64,000 nucleotides of DNA from Solibacillus merdavium (GCF_014836935.1 NZ_JACSPW010000008.1:108387-172386); one strand, 5' to 3'; shown: positions 38,009-47,269, counted from the stretch's first letter. Notes: generated by a model not told the origin, from the letters alone. Numbers and translations are program-made.

Positions 38009-38866
38009 CTATAACACTGTTCGTAAATCCCATAGCTCCGGGAAAAAACGATGATCAAGCACTTGACGCAAATAATTGACACCGGATGATCCACCCGTGC
38101 CTACTTTAAAGCCAATAATACGCTCGACTGTTTTCATATGACGGAATCGCCATTGCTGCAATGAATCTTCTATATCGACTAGCTTTTCACCGAGCTGGTA
38201 TAAATCCCAGTACTTATCAGTATTTTCATAGACAGTTTTCCATGCAGCAGCAACTGAGTCGTCACCACTATATACTACCGAAAAATCTCGATTTAGCAAA
38301 GCTTCATTAATTGGTAATCCAGCTTTTGCCAATGCTTGGATGGAAACGTCATAAATACTCGGTGCATCGTACGCTTCTTTTAATCTTTCTAAAACGTCCT
38401 TTTCTTTCTCATAAATTTTTAAAATATGAGGTGTTTTATATCCAAGCGAAAATTCAATTAAACGATATTGATAGCTTTGGAAACCGGATGCTTTTCCAAG
38501 ATCATCGCGGAACTGCAAATATTCTGCAGGTGTCATTGTTGCCAATACATCCCACGCCTGAATAATTTGCATTTGTATTTTTGAAACTCGTGCCAGCATT
38601 TTAAAAGCCAGCTGCATTTCCCCGCGTTCAATTGCTTGAATCGCACCTTGCATTTCATGAATAATCAGCTTCATCCAAAGCTCGCTTACTTGATGAATAA
38701 TAATAAAAAGCATTTCATCGTGGTGATTGGATAGGCGGTTTTGATTGTTTAAAATTGCGTCTAAACTTAAATACTCGCCGTATGTCATATCCTCCTTAAA
38801 ATCGGTATGAATGCCTTTTTCACTTTTTAGCTTTTGCTGTAAATCCGAAATCGAACGCTTCTCCAT
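38009..38866 (-). CDS. kynA: Tryptophan 2,3-dioxygenase
   Basis: 285-residue heme dioxygenase that opens the indole ring of L-tryptophan to N-formylkynurenine. Conserved segments include [15 protein letters not shown], the substrate-contacting [14 protein letters not shown] and the heme-ligand region [23 protein letters not shown]. The length is typical. ATG 38866 is 7 nt after AAGGAG. It follows kynU by 11 nt. Confidence 0.96.
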   Translation of the reverse strand: MEKRSISDLQQKLKSEKGIHTDFKEDMTYGEYLSLDAILNNQNRLSNHHDEMLFIIIHQVSELWMKLIIHEMQGAIQAIERGEMQLAFKMLARVSKIQMQIIQAWDVLATMTPAEYLQFRDDLGKASGFQSYQYRLIEFSLGYKTPHILKIYEKEKDVLERLKEAYDAPSIYDVSIQALAKAGLPINEALLNRDFSVVYSGDDSVAAAWKTVYENTDKYWDLYQLGEKLVDIEDSLQQWRFRHMKTVERIIGFKVGTGGSSGVNYLRQVLDHRFFPELWDLRTVL

Positions 38867-38877
38867 CAAACCACTCC

Positions 38878-40137
38878 TTATGCAATGATATCCCGCTTGT
38901 TTTCATGATTCTCATAAGTCTTATTGAAGACAATATCTTTTAAAATTTGAACAGCATGCCACACTTCTTCAAAGGAATTGTATAGCGCAACAGGCGCTAA
39001 GCGGATTCCATTCGGTGCACGGAAATCCGGGACGACCCCATTCTCCTTTAATGCTTTACAAATTCTGGCCGCTTCGTCATGCACTAAAAACAAATGACCG
39101 CCACGTGTTTCGTCAAGAGGATTGCCAAATGTGAATGTATTTGGTATTTCATGCATAATGCATTCCATCATATATTCAGTTAAGGCAAGTGATTTTTCAC
39201 GCACAGCATCAATCCCTGCCTCTGCAAAAATGGAAAGTGCGCCTTCAATTGGTGCCAAACTTAATATATGCGGTGTCCCGATTTGATAAGCCCCTGCATC
39301 GGGCGCAGCTGAAATCGTTGTCTCTAAATCAAATTGTTTTTCCTTTGCAGAGCCAAACCAGCCGGCTAAACCTGGTGCTGTACCAAAATGCTTTTCATGG
39401 ACAAATAAACCTGCGACAGATCCCGGTCCCCCATTTAAGTGCTTATAATTGCACCAAAATGCAAAGTCCGCTCCAATTTCGTGAAGCTGATGCGGAATTG
39501 AGCCAATTGAATGGCATAAATCAAAGCCTATGATAATCCCTCGTTCATGAGCCGCTTTCGTAATTGCCTGTAAATCCAGCACTTGCCCACTGCGATATAA
39601 AACAGCTGGTAAAACAGCGACTGCTACATCATCAGTCATCGCTTCAATAATTGCTTCAGTCGAAATTGTTTGCCCATCTTCACTTTTTACGAGCTTCATA
39701 TGGCTTTCCGGTAAATTATGCAGTGCAATTTGACTGGCAACCGCATATAAGTCGGACGGGAAATTCAGCTCATCTGCCAAAATTTTATTCCTCTTCTCGG
39801 TTGGTTTGAAAAAAGTAGCAAGTAGCTGATGTAAGTTTGTCGTAGTTGAACCGGTTAATACGACTTCCTTACTTTTTGCTCCAACAAGTGGTGCACAGTA
39901 TTCCCCTAGCTTTTCAGACAAATAAAACCACGGATGCTCCCCACTCGTCCATCCATCAATTCCGTACTGCCTCCATGAGTCAAGCAATGTAAGCACCGAT
40001 TGTTCAGCTCGCTTTGACAGTAACCCGAGGGAATTGCCGTCTAAATAGATTTGTCCTTCTTTTTTATAAAACTCATCGGCATATTTTCCAAGTGTATCCT
40101 GTTGATCTAGAAGTCTTGCTTTTTCAATTGTAGTCAT
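38878..40137 (-). CDS. kynU: Kynureninase
   Basis: PLP enzyme of 419 residues cleaving kynurenine to anthranilate and L-alanine. Visible are [13 protein letters not shown] at the N terminus, [43 protein letters not shown], and the Schiff-base lysine in [17 protein letters not shown]. The open frame reaches 40293, but the first 52 codons overlap the upstream gene and have no start signal; ATG 40137 is used. First gene of the operon, with a good promoter 31-59 nt upstream. Confidence 0.96.
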   Translation of the reverse strand: MTTIEKARLLDQQDTLGKYADEFYKKEGQIYLDGNSLGLLSKRAEQSVLTLLDSWRQYGIDGWTSGEHPWFYLSEKLGEYCAPLVGAKSKEVVLTGSTTTNLHQLLATFFKPTEKRNKILADELNFPSDLYAVASQIALHNLPESHMKLVKSEDGQTISTEAIIEAMTDDVAVAVLPAVLYRSGQVLDLQAITKAAHERGIIIGFDLCHSIGSIPHQLHEIGADFAFWCNYKHLNGGPGSVAGLFVHEKHFGTAPGLAGWFGSAKEKQFDLETTISAAPDAGAYQIGTPHILSLAPIEGALSIFAEAGIDAVREKSLALTEYMMECIMHEIPNTFTFGNPLDETRGGHLFLVHDEAARICKALKENGVVPDFRAPNGIRLAPVALYNSFEEVWHAVQILKDIVFNKTYENHENKRDIIA

Positions 40138-40167
40138 CCTTTCACCCCTTCTTATTTCCTTACTATT

Positions 40168-40196
40168 ATCGTACGAGGGAAAGAATTTATTGTCAA
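40168..40196 (-). promoter_or_regulatory. Promoter of the kynurenine operon
   Basis: Perfect -35 TTGACA (40196-40191), 17-nt spacer, -10 TACGAT (40173-40168) on the minus strand, 30 nt before the kynU ATG. An 8-bp palindrome CGATATCG lies just upstream (40209-40216) and could be an operator, but there is no regulator gene nearby. Confidence 0.6.
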
Positions 40197-40220
40197 AGTA
40201 TTCTGAAACGATATCGATTA

Positions 40221-41096
40221 TTATAATACAAAAGATAAATATAAATAGGTCGGAACAAGTAAACCAAACAATAAAAATGACAGTTTGCGCCAATTGTTAT
40301 TCCCATATTTATTTTCAATCAAAATATTGATAAAGGCTACAGCAAGACTGCTGCCAACAATCCACATGAAATGAATATTGGGAATAGAAAACAGTAGGAT
40401 GAATAAGCTTAACAAGAACAATAACGTCAGCACACTTTGTCCTGTATGGGAATGCTTAGGTAATTTCCTTTTTGGATCCGATTTATCACGCATTTGGCGA
40501 TCGACGTATACAAAACTACCGATTAATAAAACAAATAGTGAAAAAAACGCTACAGTGTGGAGGGTAGTCGGTTGATCATACTGAATAAGTGGTATGCCCG
40601 AACCATCTTCCCGTTTATAATACTGTCCTGTTGAAGCATCTTCATAGTAGATCTTTTGACGAACAATATATTGATAATACAGCTTAGATGTATTGTCACT
40701 GAAATTAAAGCGGTAAGAAGCATAAACTTTCGAAGTTGCATCAGGTTTATCGGTTATTTGTAGCTGATTGTATACTTGCCAAATCTCATCCAATGCTTTC
40801 TCATTTGTCACCCGATTTACATGTAACTGCAGTGCGGACTTCGGGTTTCCATTCCCATTTACTGTATACACAGCGATTAGTTGGCTATCATCAGTAGTTG
40901 TTGCCATTTGATTATCGAGAGGGCTGGTTGCAATTAAAAACAATGTAATACTTACAATGCTGACGATTAATGCAAATATTGGCCAATCCACAACCTTTTG
41001 CTTGCCGCGCTTTATAATTTTGTCAAAATCAGCCTGTTTTTTTTCCTCATCCACTTTAATATTGCGTAAGGTTTTTAAATGCTTCTCTTCAAACAT
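40221..41096 (-). CDS. Putative polytopic anti-sigma factor
   Basis: 291-residue membrane protein from ATG 41096 (GGGAGGGG six nt upstream), overlapping the ECF sigma gene by 8 nt. The cytosolic N-terminus (~1-40, charged helical) is where sigma binding would occur. TM1 is [19 protein letters not shown]. An outer domain follows (residues ~62-158, with [19 protein letters not shown] and [17 protein letters not shown]), then four helices with a short [15 protein letters not shown] loop. No HxxxCxxC zinc motif of ZAS anti-sigmas is present. The anti-sigma role is inferred from position only. Confidence 0.6.
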   Translation of the reverse strand: MFEEKHLKTLRNIKVDEEKKQADFDKIIKRGKQKVVDWPIFALIVSIVSITLFLIATSPLDNQMATTTDDSQLIAVYTVNGNGNPKSALQLHVNRVTNEKALDEIWQVYNQLQITDKPDATSKVYASYRFNFSDNTSKLYYQYIVRQKIYYEDASTGQYYKREDGSGIPLIQYDQPTTLHTVAFFSLFVLLIGSFVYVDRQMRDKSDPKRKLPKHSHTGQSVLTLLFLLSLFILLFSIPNIHFMWIVGSSLAVAFINILIENKYGNNNWRKLSFLLFGLLVPTYLYLSFVL

Positions 41097-41565
41097 CTTT
41101 TTCCCCTCCCAACATGACACGCAATGCCTTTAAGCCGCGCGCTGTATTATTTTTCACCTTTACTTCACTACAGTTTAAAATCATCGACGTCTCTTTTACC
41201 GAATATTCTTCGATATAACGAAGGATTACTACTTCTCGATAGCTCCATTTAATTTGTTGTAATGCACAATAGAGCTTTTCGATTTCTGCATTACGCTCGA
41301 TTACTTCATCTGGTAAAGCTTCTGTAGCAATAGGGTCTGATTTCAATTGAAAAAAGCCTACAATTTTTTTCCTGCGATAATGATCGTATACAAGATTTCG
41401 AGCAATTTTCAGCAAATATGTACGTTCATGCTCAGTATAATTTTTATGATAAAAGCGGTAAAAGGTTTCCTGCAAAAGATCATGTGTTAACTCTGGATCA
41501 TTCGTTAAATAACGTATGTATTTATATATGGCATCATAATTATTCTCAAAAACTTCGCGTCTCAA
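41089..41565 (-). CDS. ECF-type RNA polymerase sigma factor
   Basis: 158-residue sigma-70 family member with only regions 2 and 4. Region 2: NNYDAIYKYIRYLTNDPELTHDLLQETFYRFY and RTYLLKIARNLVYDHYRRKK. Region 4: LQQIKWSYREVVILRYIEEYSVKETSMILNCSEVKVKNNTARGLKALR. The frame opens 14 codons earlier, but TTG 41565 sits nine nt after AAGGAGG and is preferred. It is coupled to the putative anti-sigma gene. No convincing AAC/CGTC autoregulatory promoter was seen. The group within ECF families is not assigned. Confidence 0.88.
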   Translation of the reverse strand: MRREVFENNYDAIYKYIRYLTNDPELTHDLLQETFYRFYHKNYTEHERTYLLKIARNLVYDHYRRKKIVGFFQLKSDPIATEALPDEVIERNAEIEKLYCALQQIKWSYREVVILRYIEEYSVKETSMILNCSEVKVKNNTARGLKALRVMLGGEKDV

Positions 41566-41639
41566 ATAAATCAGCCTCCTTCCTCTATAAAGACGAGTGA
41601 CACACAATATGGAATCACTTTTCTATGTAAAAAAAAACC

Positions 41640-41679
41640 AAAACAAAACCCCGCGCAATTTTTCGATTGCACAGGGTTT
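41640..41679 (-). terminator. Terminator after the small Lys-rich gene
   Basis: 14-pair hairpin (AAACCCTGTGCAAT with ATTGCGCGGGGTTT, two wobbles), followed by a T-rich tract on the minus strand. It separates the small gene from the sigma factor unit. Confidence 0.75.
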
Positions 41680-41691
41680 CAAATTGCTTAA

Positions 41692-41871
41692 TTATACGCC
41701 CATTTTACGGCGTGTGTTGCTCGTTTTTTTCGTTTGTTGGCTTTTCATCTTTTTCGTTGATGTATCACCTTTTAAATTACCCTTACCGCTATTGGCATTG
41801 TTTTTCTTAGCCTCTAATTGTTGTTTTACAAGTTCCTGTAAGCTTAATTTCTTTTTTTCTTGTTCTGACAT
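41692..41871 (-). CDS. Small Lys-rich protein (59 residues)
   Basis: From ATG 41871, seven nt after GAGGAGG; the first ATG at 41877 is only 1 nt from the site. The sequence starts MSEQEKKKLSLQELVKQQLEAKK as one amphipathic helix. It continues as a disordered, Lys/Asn/Thr/Ser-rich tail with no hydrophobic core, predicted very basic. It could bind nucleic acid or be a small spore-core protein; I do not recognise it. It has its own ribosome site and terminator, so it is probably a real monocistronic gene. Confidence 0.7.
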   Translation of the reverse strand: MSEQEKKKLSLQELVKQQLEAKKNNANSGKGNLKGDTSTKKMKSQQTKKTSNTRRKMGV

Positions 41872-41988
41872 ATTCATACCTCCTCATTAACCTTCTCCAT
41901 TTAGTATAAATCGTGGTTCACCCATTTGTAAAAGAAATGATGCAATTTCCTATTTTAAATTTAAATCACTGACTAACATCATGAAAAT

Positions 41989-42013
41989 AGTCTCCTACTA
42001 ATTGTAAGAGACT
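41989..42013 (-). terminator. Possible terminator overlapping the response-regulator stop
   Basis: 10-pair hairpin (AGTCTCTTAC with GTAGGAGACT, five-base loop) then ATTTTC on the minus strand. The U tract is short, so termination is uncertain. Confidence 0.4.
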
Positions 42014-42705
42014 TCTTGTGTCGGGGAATTAAAGTAATACCCTATTCCGCTTTTTGTTTTAATCCATTTTGGCGAACTCGGCTGTTCTTCAATCTTTTCT
42101 CGTAATCTTCGAATATGTACATCGACCGTACGCCGATCACCTTTAGTAAAGTCCAGTATATCAATAATTTCCTCACGTGATTTAATATCTCCAGGCTGCT
42201 CGAGCAAATGGAGCAGTAATTTAAATTCACGCTTCGTTAATGGAATCTCTACTTCATCTTTAAATACTTTAAAGGTTACTAAATCGACACGGAACGGCCC
42301 AATTAATAGTTCTGATATACGCTCCTGCTGCCGAATTTCTTTTTCATGACGTTTTAAATGGATCCGAAGACGTGTGAGCATTTCACGAAATCCAAACGGT
42401 TTGCGAATGTATTCCGTTGCACCAATCTCAAGGGCCAGCACAATATCCACCTCATCTGTACGGGCACTTATCATAATGATTGGAAAATCGTGCTCGAAAC
42501 GAATTTGACGGCATAATTCGATCCCTTCAATGTCAGGAAGCATCCAATCCAAAAGCATGGCATCCGGCTCAAAAGTCTTAATTACTTGCATAATGTTTTT
42601 TCCATTTTTTACGCAATGAACTTCATAACCGTCCTTTACTAAATAAATGCGCAGTAAATTCACTAAATTTTCGTCATCTTCAACGACTAATATTTTTTTC
42701 GTCAT
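41998..42705 (-). CDS. OmpR/PhoB-family response regulator, orphan
   Basis: 235 residues: a receiver domain (acidic pocket VVEDDEN, phospho-Asp in AMLLDWMLPD near residue 53, Thr/Ser IMISARTD, Lys in YIRKPFG) and a C-terminal winged helix (EIPLTKREFKLLLHLLEQPG... DVHIRRLREKIEE... TKSGIGYYF). It lies 31 nt after phoU at the end of the pst operon, which suggests phosphate-linked control. No sensor kinase gene accompanies it, unlike phoPR. It could still be PhoP-like and be served by a kinase elsewhere. Confidence 0.88.
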   Translation of the reverse strand: MTKKILVVEDDENLVNLLRIYLVKDGYEVHCVKNGKNIMQVIKTFEPDAMLLDWMLPDIEGIELCRQIRFEHDFPIIMISARTDEVDIVLALEIGATEYIRKPFGFREMLTRLRIHLKRHEKEIRQQERISELLIGPFRVDLVTFKVFKDEVEIPLTKREFKLLLHLLEQPGDIKSREEIIDILDFTKGDRRTVDVHIRRLREKIEEQPSSPKWIKTKSGIGYYFNSPTQEVSYN

Positions 42706-42736
42706 TAATGATTCCCCGCTTCTCTAGTTAACCTAG

Positions 42737-43390
42737 TTAATTTAAATCAAATAACTGCCCTTTAATAAAGTACGCTGTTGATTCCGCCATATTTGTAATA
42801 TGGTCTGCTGCACGCTCAACAAAGCGATTAATGAAAAGCAACTGTAACGTTTGCTCTATATCCTGTGGACTTTCTTTTAGATAATCTGTCAGTACTGCAT
42901 AATTTTCGTGATTCTTCTGATCGACTTTATCGTCAAGCTCGCCAACTGCTTTTGCCAATGCGATATCTTCCTCTATGAAAGCAGTCATCGATTTTTTCAG
43001 CATATCCATTGAAATATTTTTCATTTCAACTAAGGATGTTTTGGATAATATTGAATCAGTTTTGCTGATTCTAATCGTCGCTTTTGCTGTATTTACGGCA
43101 AAATCCGCTATACGCTCAATATCGGAAGACATTTTAATCATACTAACTATACGACGTAAGTCACGAGCTACAGGCTGCTCTTTCGCCATCAGCCAGATTG
43201 CCATTTGATTTATCTCATTTTCCAGTTCATCTATGGACGAATCTTCCTCAATGACAGCTAACGCTAATACCATATCCTGTTCTTCAAGGGCTTTAAACGC
43301 TTTTTCCATTGCTACAACCGTCAAGTCTACCATTTCACCCATCTTGTTTTGTAACTCGAGCATGTTCTTTTCGAAATTTTCGCGAATCAT
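42737..43390 (-). CDS. phoU: Phosphate signalling protein PhoU
   Basis: 217 residues with two PhoU three-helix-bundle repeats (about 15-100 and 118-205). Each holds the metal-cluster type motif: IEEDSSIDELENEINQ in the first and VGELDDKVDQKNHENY in the second, each followed by ADxxxN (RIADFAVNTA, RAADHITNMAES). It links the Pst transporter to the Pho kinase/regulator and limits phosphate uptake. The start follows the pstB stop by 15 nt. Confidence 0.95.
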   Translation of the reverse strand: MIRENFEKNMLELQNKMGEMVDLTVVAMEKAFKALEEQDMVLALAVIEEDSSIDELENEINQMAIWLMAKEQPVARDLRRIVSMIKMSSDIERIADFAVNTAKATIRISKTDSILSKTSLVEMKNISMDMLKKSMTAFIEEDIALAKAVGELDDKVDQKNHENYAVLTDYLKESPQDIEQTLQLLFINRFVERAADHITNMAESTAYFIKGQLFDLN

Positions 43391-43405
43391 CTGTAAATCC
43401 CCCTC

Positions 43406-44221
43406 TTATCCGAATCGTCCTGTTACATAGTCTTCCGTACGCTCGTCTTTTGGAGTCGAGAAAATAACATTTGTATCATCATATTCAACAACTTCACCAT
43501 TTAAGAAGAACGCTGTTTTATCACTAATACGCGCTGCTTGCTGCATGTTATGCGTAACGATAACAATGGTATAATCTTTTTTCATTTGTGTTATTAGTTC
43601 TTCTACTTTCAATGTAGAAATCGGGTCAAGCGCTGAAGTTGGCTCATCCATTAAAATTACGTCTGGCTTCATGGCTATTGCACGGGCGATACATATACGT
43701 TGCTGCTGTCCACCGGATAACCCTAAAGCGGAAGATTTTAAACGGTCTTTTACTTCATCCCAAATTGCGGCACCGCGTAAAGATTCCTCAACGATTTCAT
43801 TTAGAATTTTTTTATTTTTAATCCCCTGCATACGTGGACCATAAGCTACATTATCATAAATGCTCATTGGGAATAGATTCGACTTTTGGAACACCATCCC
43901 CACCTTTGTGCGCAGTCTAATGACATCATTCGATTCATATACATTTTCACCATCAATATGAATATTACCAATTACACGCACACCATCAATCAGGTCATTC
44001 ATGCGATTTAATGTGCGCAGAAATGTTGACTTACCACATCCAGATGGACCGATTAATGCTGTTACTTCCTTTTCTTTTATATCTAAATTGACATTGAATA
44101 ATGCCTGTTTTTCACCATAAAATAAATTTAAATCGTTTACTTGTATTTTCGTTGCGTAAGTATCCGTCGTTGCACTTGTTGTTGAATTGAAGATTGATGC
44201 TTCTGATACGATCATAGTCAT
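43406..44221 (-). CDS. pstB: Phosphate ABC transporter ATP-binding protein
   Basis: 271-residue ATPase of the PstSCAB high-affinity phosphate importer. Walker [11 protein letters not shown]-loop [21 protein letters not shown], signature LSGGQQQR, Walker [14 protein letters not shown] and H-loop [14 protein letters not shown] are all intact. A ~25-residue Ser/Thr-rich N-terminal extension precedes the domain. AAAGGAG lies 10 nt before the ATG. Confidence 0.97.
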   Translation of the reverse strand: MTMIVSEASIFNSTTSATTDTYATKIQVNDLNLFYGEKQALFNVNLDIKEKEVTALIGPSGCGKSTFLRTLNRMNDLIDGVRVIGNIHIDGENVYESNDVIRLRTKVGMVFQKSNLFPMSIYDNVAYGPRMQGIKNKKILNEIVEESLRGAAIWDEVKDRLKSSALGLSGGQQQRICIARAIAMKPDVILMDEPTSALDPISTLKVEELITQMKKDYTIVIVTHNMQQAARISDKTAFFLNGEVVEYDDTNVIFSTPKDERTEDYVTGRFG

Positions 44222-44237
44222 GTAAGTTTAGCTCCTT

Positions 44238-45062
44238 TTAATAATCTGCTTTGTTTAATTTTTTTGAAATATACGTTGCCGATAAATTCAGCACTAAAAT
44301 AATGACGATCAATACGATACCAACAGCTGCTGCAAGACCGATATCGCCTGCTTCCTGTGTAACTAAAAATGAGTGTACGGTTAATGTACGGGCTGATGAG
44401 AATATACTCGTTGGCATAGCCGCTACTGTACCTGCCGTTAAGAAGATTGCCGCCGATTCCCCTACGATACGACCGATTGATAAAATAATACCGGATAAAA
44501 TTCCTGGCATTGCACTTGGCAGGATAATTTTAATTAGTGTCTGCAACTTTGTCGTTCCTAATGCAAGTGAGCCTTCACGATATGTTGCCGGTACAGTTTT
44601 TAACGCTTCTTCTGTCGTTCGAATAATTACTGGTAATACGATGATTGTTAATGTTAATGATGCTGCAATAATCGACATTCCGAGCTTTAAAATGGCTACG
44701 AAGAATACGGCACCGAATAGACCATAAATTATGGATGGTATTCCTGTTAGACTTTCTGTTGCAAAACGAATCATGCGGACTAGACGACCTTGTTTTGCAT
44801 ACTCATGCAAGTAAACAGCTGCTAAAATTCCGATTGGTGTTGCTATGGCAAGTGAAATTAAAATCGTTAGTAATGTTGTGACAATCATCGGGAAGATCCC
44901 GCCACCACCTGTTGGTGAATAATCCCCGAATATGAAATCAAAGCTAATGTAGGAGAAGCCTTTATAAAAAATATAGCCTACGATAATAACTAGGACAGCT
45001 ACCGAAACAAATGCGGAACCCCAAAGCAATCCCCGGAGCATATTATCTTTAAATTTTCGCAT
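44238..45062 (-). CDS. pstA: Phosphate ABC transporter permease PstA
   Basis: 274 residues with six membrane helices. The permease EAA-like loop is KTVPATYREGSLALGTTKLQTLIKIILPSAMPGILSG. The segment FGDYSPTGGGGIFPMIVTTLLTI follows the first outer loop. It dimerises with PstC to form the phosphate channel. It lies one base after pstC, so translation is coupled. Confidence 0.96.
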   Translation of the reverse strand: MRKFKDNMLRGLLWGSAFVSVAVLVIIVGYIFYKGFSYISFDFIFGDYSPTGGGGIFPMIVTTLLTILISLAIATPIGILAAVYLHEYAKQGRLVRMIRFATESLTGIPSIIYGLFGAVFFVAILKLGMSIIAASLTLTIIVLPVIIRTTEEALKTVPATYREGSLALGTTKLQTLIKIILPSAMPGILSGIILSIGRIVGESAAIFLTAGTVAAMPTSIFSSARTLTVHSFLVTQEAGDIGLAAAVGIVLIVIILVLNLSATYISKKLNKADY

Positions 45063-45063
45063 G

Positions 45064-45978
45064 TTACTGTGCTCCCTTCGCTGTTATACGAGCTAATACA
45101 AAGTTTAAAATAAGAATGAATGAGAATAGTACGATCCCTGTTGCAAACAGCATCTCCTGGTGAGTTCCTGCTGCATAGCCCATTTCAAGAGCAATGTTTG
45201 TCGTTAATGGACGTACACTATCCGTTAAGCTTGTTGGAATAATGAGCGAGTTCCCGGCCACTAAAATTACGGCCATTGTTTCACCTAAAGCTCGGCCTAA
45301 TCCAAGTACGATTGCTGCCATGATTCCTGATTTTGCAGCGGGTACGACTACTTTGAAGATTGTTCCGATTTGCGATACACCAAGTGCTAGTGAACCTTCT
45401 CGATATGTTTTCGGTACTGCGCGAATGGCTGTTTCCGCTACCGTTACAATTGTTGGAAGCATCATAATTGCCAGTACTAGAATTACAGCGATTAAACTTT
45501 GTCCACGTGCCAAACCAAAATTATTTTGCAGAAATGGTACGATAATGGCTAAACCGAATATCCCGTACAATACAGATGGAATGCCTGCCAATAGCTGAAT
45601 GGCTGGTGATACAATTTTCGCAACTGATTTCGGCGCTATTTCAGCCAAAAAGATTGCTGTCAGTAATCCAATTGGTACACCAATAATAAGTGCACCAATC
45701 GTTGCATAAATCGAAGCAACAATCATTGGGAAAATACCAAATTTATCTTCCGATGGCACCCAATCACTCCCGAAAAGGAAGTCAAAGAAGCTGTAGCCAC
45801 CTGTTATAAACGGGTTTGAACCTTTATAAAATACAAATCCTACAATAAGTAGTAGGCTGATAACTGATAAAAGCGCACATGCCAGGAAAACTTTTGATGA
45901 AAGACTTTCCAAAAAATATTTTCGTTTATTGCCTTTACTAATTTGCTGTTCTAGTTCATTTTTATCTTGTATATTCAC
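45064..45978 (-). CDS. pstC: Phosphate ABC transporter permease PstC
   Basis: 304 residues from GTG 45978, eight nt after GGAGG; the open GTG at 45996 precedes that site. Six membrane helices, with VPSEDKFGIFPMIVASIYATI and the cytosolic EAA loop RAVPKTYREGSLALGVSQIGTIFKVVVPAAKSGIMAA, then RALGETMAVILVAGNS. Second permease subunit of the Pst importer. Confidence 0.96.
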   Translation of the reverse strand: MNIQDKNELEQQISKGNKRKYFLESLSSKVFLACALLSVISLLLIVGFVFYKGSNPFITGGYSFFDFLFGSDWVPSEDKFGIFPMIVASIYATIGALIIGVPIGLLTAIFLAEIAPKSVAKIVSPAIQLLAGIPSVLYGIFGLAIIVPFLQNNFGLARGQSLIAVILVLAIMMLPTIVTVAETAIRAVPKTYREGSLALGVSQIGTIFKVVVPAAKSGIMAAIVLGLGRALGETMAVILVAGNSLIIPTSLTDSVRPLTTNIALEMGYAAGTHQEMLFATGIVLFSFILILNFVLARITAKGAQ

Positions 45979-45999
45979 ACATGTATCCTCCAGCACTGA

Positions 46000-46830
46000 T
46001 TATTTCGTTAATGGAATTGCTCCAGCAGCTTCCACAATTTTCTGTCCATCTGCACTTAATATAAAATCCATAAACTTCGTTGCTGCTTCGGGAACGTCTT
46101 CTTTATGAACGAATAAGAATGGGCGAGATAATTGATAGTTCCCATCCAATACATTGCCTGCTTCGGCTTTTACACCGTTAATGTCCATAGCTGAAACCGT
46201 TTCATCAATGTATTCGAATGATATAAACCCAACAGCGTGTTTATTTGTCGCCACCGTTGTTTTAATATTGCCATTGCCACTTGCTACAATCGCATTGCGA
46301 ATTAACTGACCTGATTTATAGCCTACTATTTCCTGGAAGGCATCACGCGAACCTGAACCATCCTCACGCGACACGACCACAATCTCCAGATCTTTGCCGC
46401 CAAGCTCTTTCCAGTTCGTAATTTCTCCTGTGAAAATCTGTTTTACTTGTTCCATCGTTAAATCTTTTACTGGATTGGAAGGATGAGCTACGACTACAAT
46501 TCCGTCATAGGCAATAACCAATTCTTTAATGCCTGAATCTATTTCTTCTTGTTTCAAGTCTCGGGATGACATACCGATTTGTGAAACATCCTTGATTGCG
46601 TTTGTAATACCGGCTGATGAACCAATTTGGTTAATCTCTATTTTTACGTTTTCAGTTTCCTCATATTTCTCTGCTAATTTCTCTGCTAAAGGTCCGACCG
46701 ATGTTGAACCTGAAATTGTAATTAAATCTTCGTTGCCGGAATTTGATTCCGAAGTATCTTTGCTATTGCAGGCCGCTAGTACTACCATTAGAATTGTTAA
46801 TCCAATGAAGTAACATGTTTTTTTCAACAT
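46000..46830 (-). CDS. pstS: Phosphate-binding lipoprotein PstS
   Basis: 276-residue substrate-binding lipoprotein: signal peptide and lipobox VVLAACNSK, then the phosphate loop ISGSTSVGPLAEKLAEKYEE, the SSAGITNAI and MSSRDLKQEEI segments, and VVSREDGSGSRDAFQEIVG. It captures inorganic phosphate outside the cell for PstCAB. The ATG has a TGGAGG site. First gene of the pst-phoU-regulator transcript, with Pho-box-like repeats upstream. Confidence 0.96.
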   Translation of the reverse strand: MLKKTCYFIGLTILMVVLAACNSKDTSESNSGNEDLITISGSTSVGPLAEKLAEKYEETENVKIEINQIGSSAGITNAIKDVSQIGMSSRDLKQEEIDSGIKELVIAYDGIVVVAHPSNPVKDLTMEQVKQIFTGEITNWKELGGKDLEIVVVSREDGSGSRDAFQEIVGYKSGQLIRNAIVASGNGNIKTTVATNKHAVGFISFEYIDETVSAMDINGVKAEAGNVLDGNYQLSRPFLFVHKEDVPEAATKFMDFILSADGQKIVEAAGAIPLTK

Positions 46831-46900
46831 ACTTCAATCCTCCATCAACTTGCATTTTTATCTTATGCCTTAACAATACCTTTATAAAATTAATAACATA

Positions 46901-46957
46901 TGTGAATCATGTAAACCTTCTGTAAATTATGAAGAGAGTAATACATATTTTTGTAAA
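46901..46957 (-). promoter_or_regulatory. Pho-box-like repeats upstream of pstS
   Basis: Minus strand: TTTACA at 46926-46921 and 46915-46910, exactly 11 bp apart, plus TTCACA at 46906-46901 and TTTACA at 46957-46952. The PhoP target in B. subtilis is TT(A/T/C)ACA repeated every 11 bp. The pstS start is 70 nt downstream. A clear -10 could not be fixed (TATAAA at 46886-46881 is possible). Confidence 0.55.
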
Positions 46958-47222
46958 ACTCTTAAATAAAATCTGAATATTTTGCATTAATAGTTCTATT
47001 AGCCTTAACTTTTTATATTTGTCCGTGATTCGGGCAATTTATTCATCGGTAAGTTGCTATATTTCAGATAGTTCTGAAATATACAGCTAAATTGCAATTA
47101 AATAGCTTTAAAATTTCTATAATATTAGATGTAAAGAGCGCTTTTTTTGAAAACGAGATGAATTTTCCGTAAACCTCATTTACAAAACCTTTACAAAGGC
47201 TAAGTTTTTTATTTCACTTAAT
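46958..47222. other. Long intergenic region upstream of the pst promoter
   Basis: 265 nt without an ORF bearing a ribosome site. It contains a perfect 10-bp inverted repeat at 47059-47082 (ATATTTCAGA, 4-nt gap) and a second TTTACA pair 11 bp apart on the plus strand at 47179-47195. The rest is A/T-rich and unremarkable. Confidence 0.5.
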
Positions 47223-47269
47223 AAAAAAAAGCCGATTTTCATCACAGCAAGTTGTGAAAAATCGACTTT
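47223..47269 (-). terminator. Terminator of the bceRSAB-like operon
   Basis: Long minus-strand hairpin (AAAGTCGATTTTTCACA with a complementary arm, small mismatch) followed by eight T residues, 29 nt after the permease stop. Confidence 0.85.

Noticed and set aside
40138..40293. 52-codon N-terminal extension of kynureninase
   Set aside because: It overlaps the preceding gene, contains the operon promoter, and is hydrophobic unlike any kynureninase.
41566..41691. Autoregulated ECF promoter (AAC...CGTC)
   Set aside because: A CGTC occurs near 41590, but no AAC-type -35 lies at the right distance.
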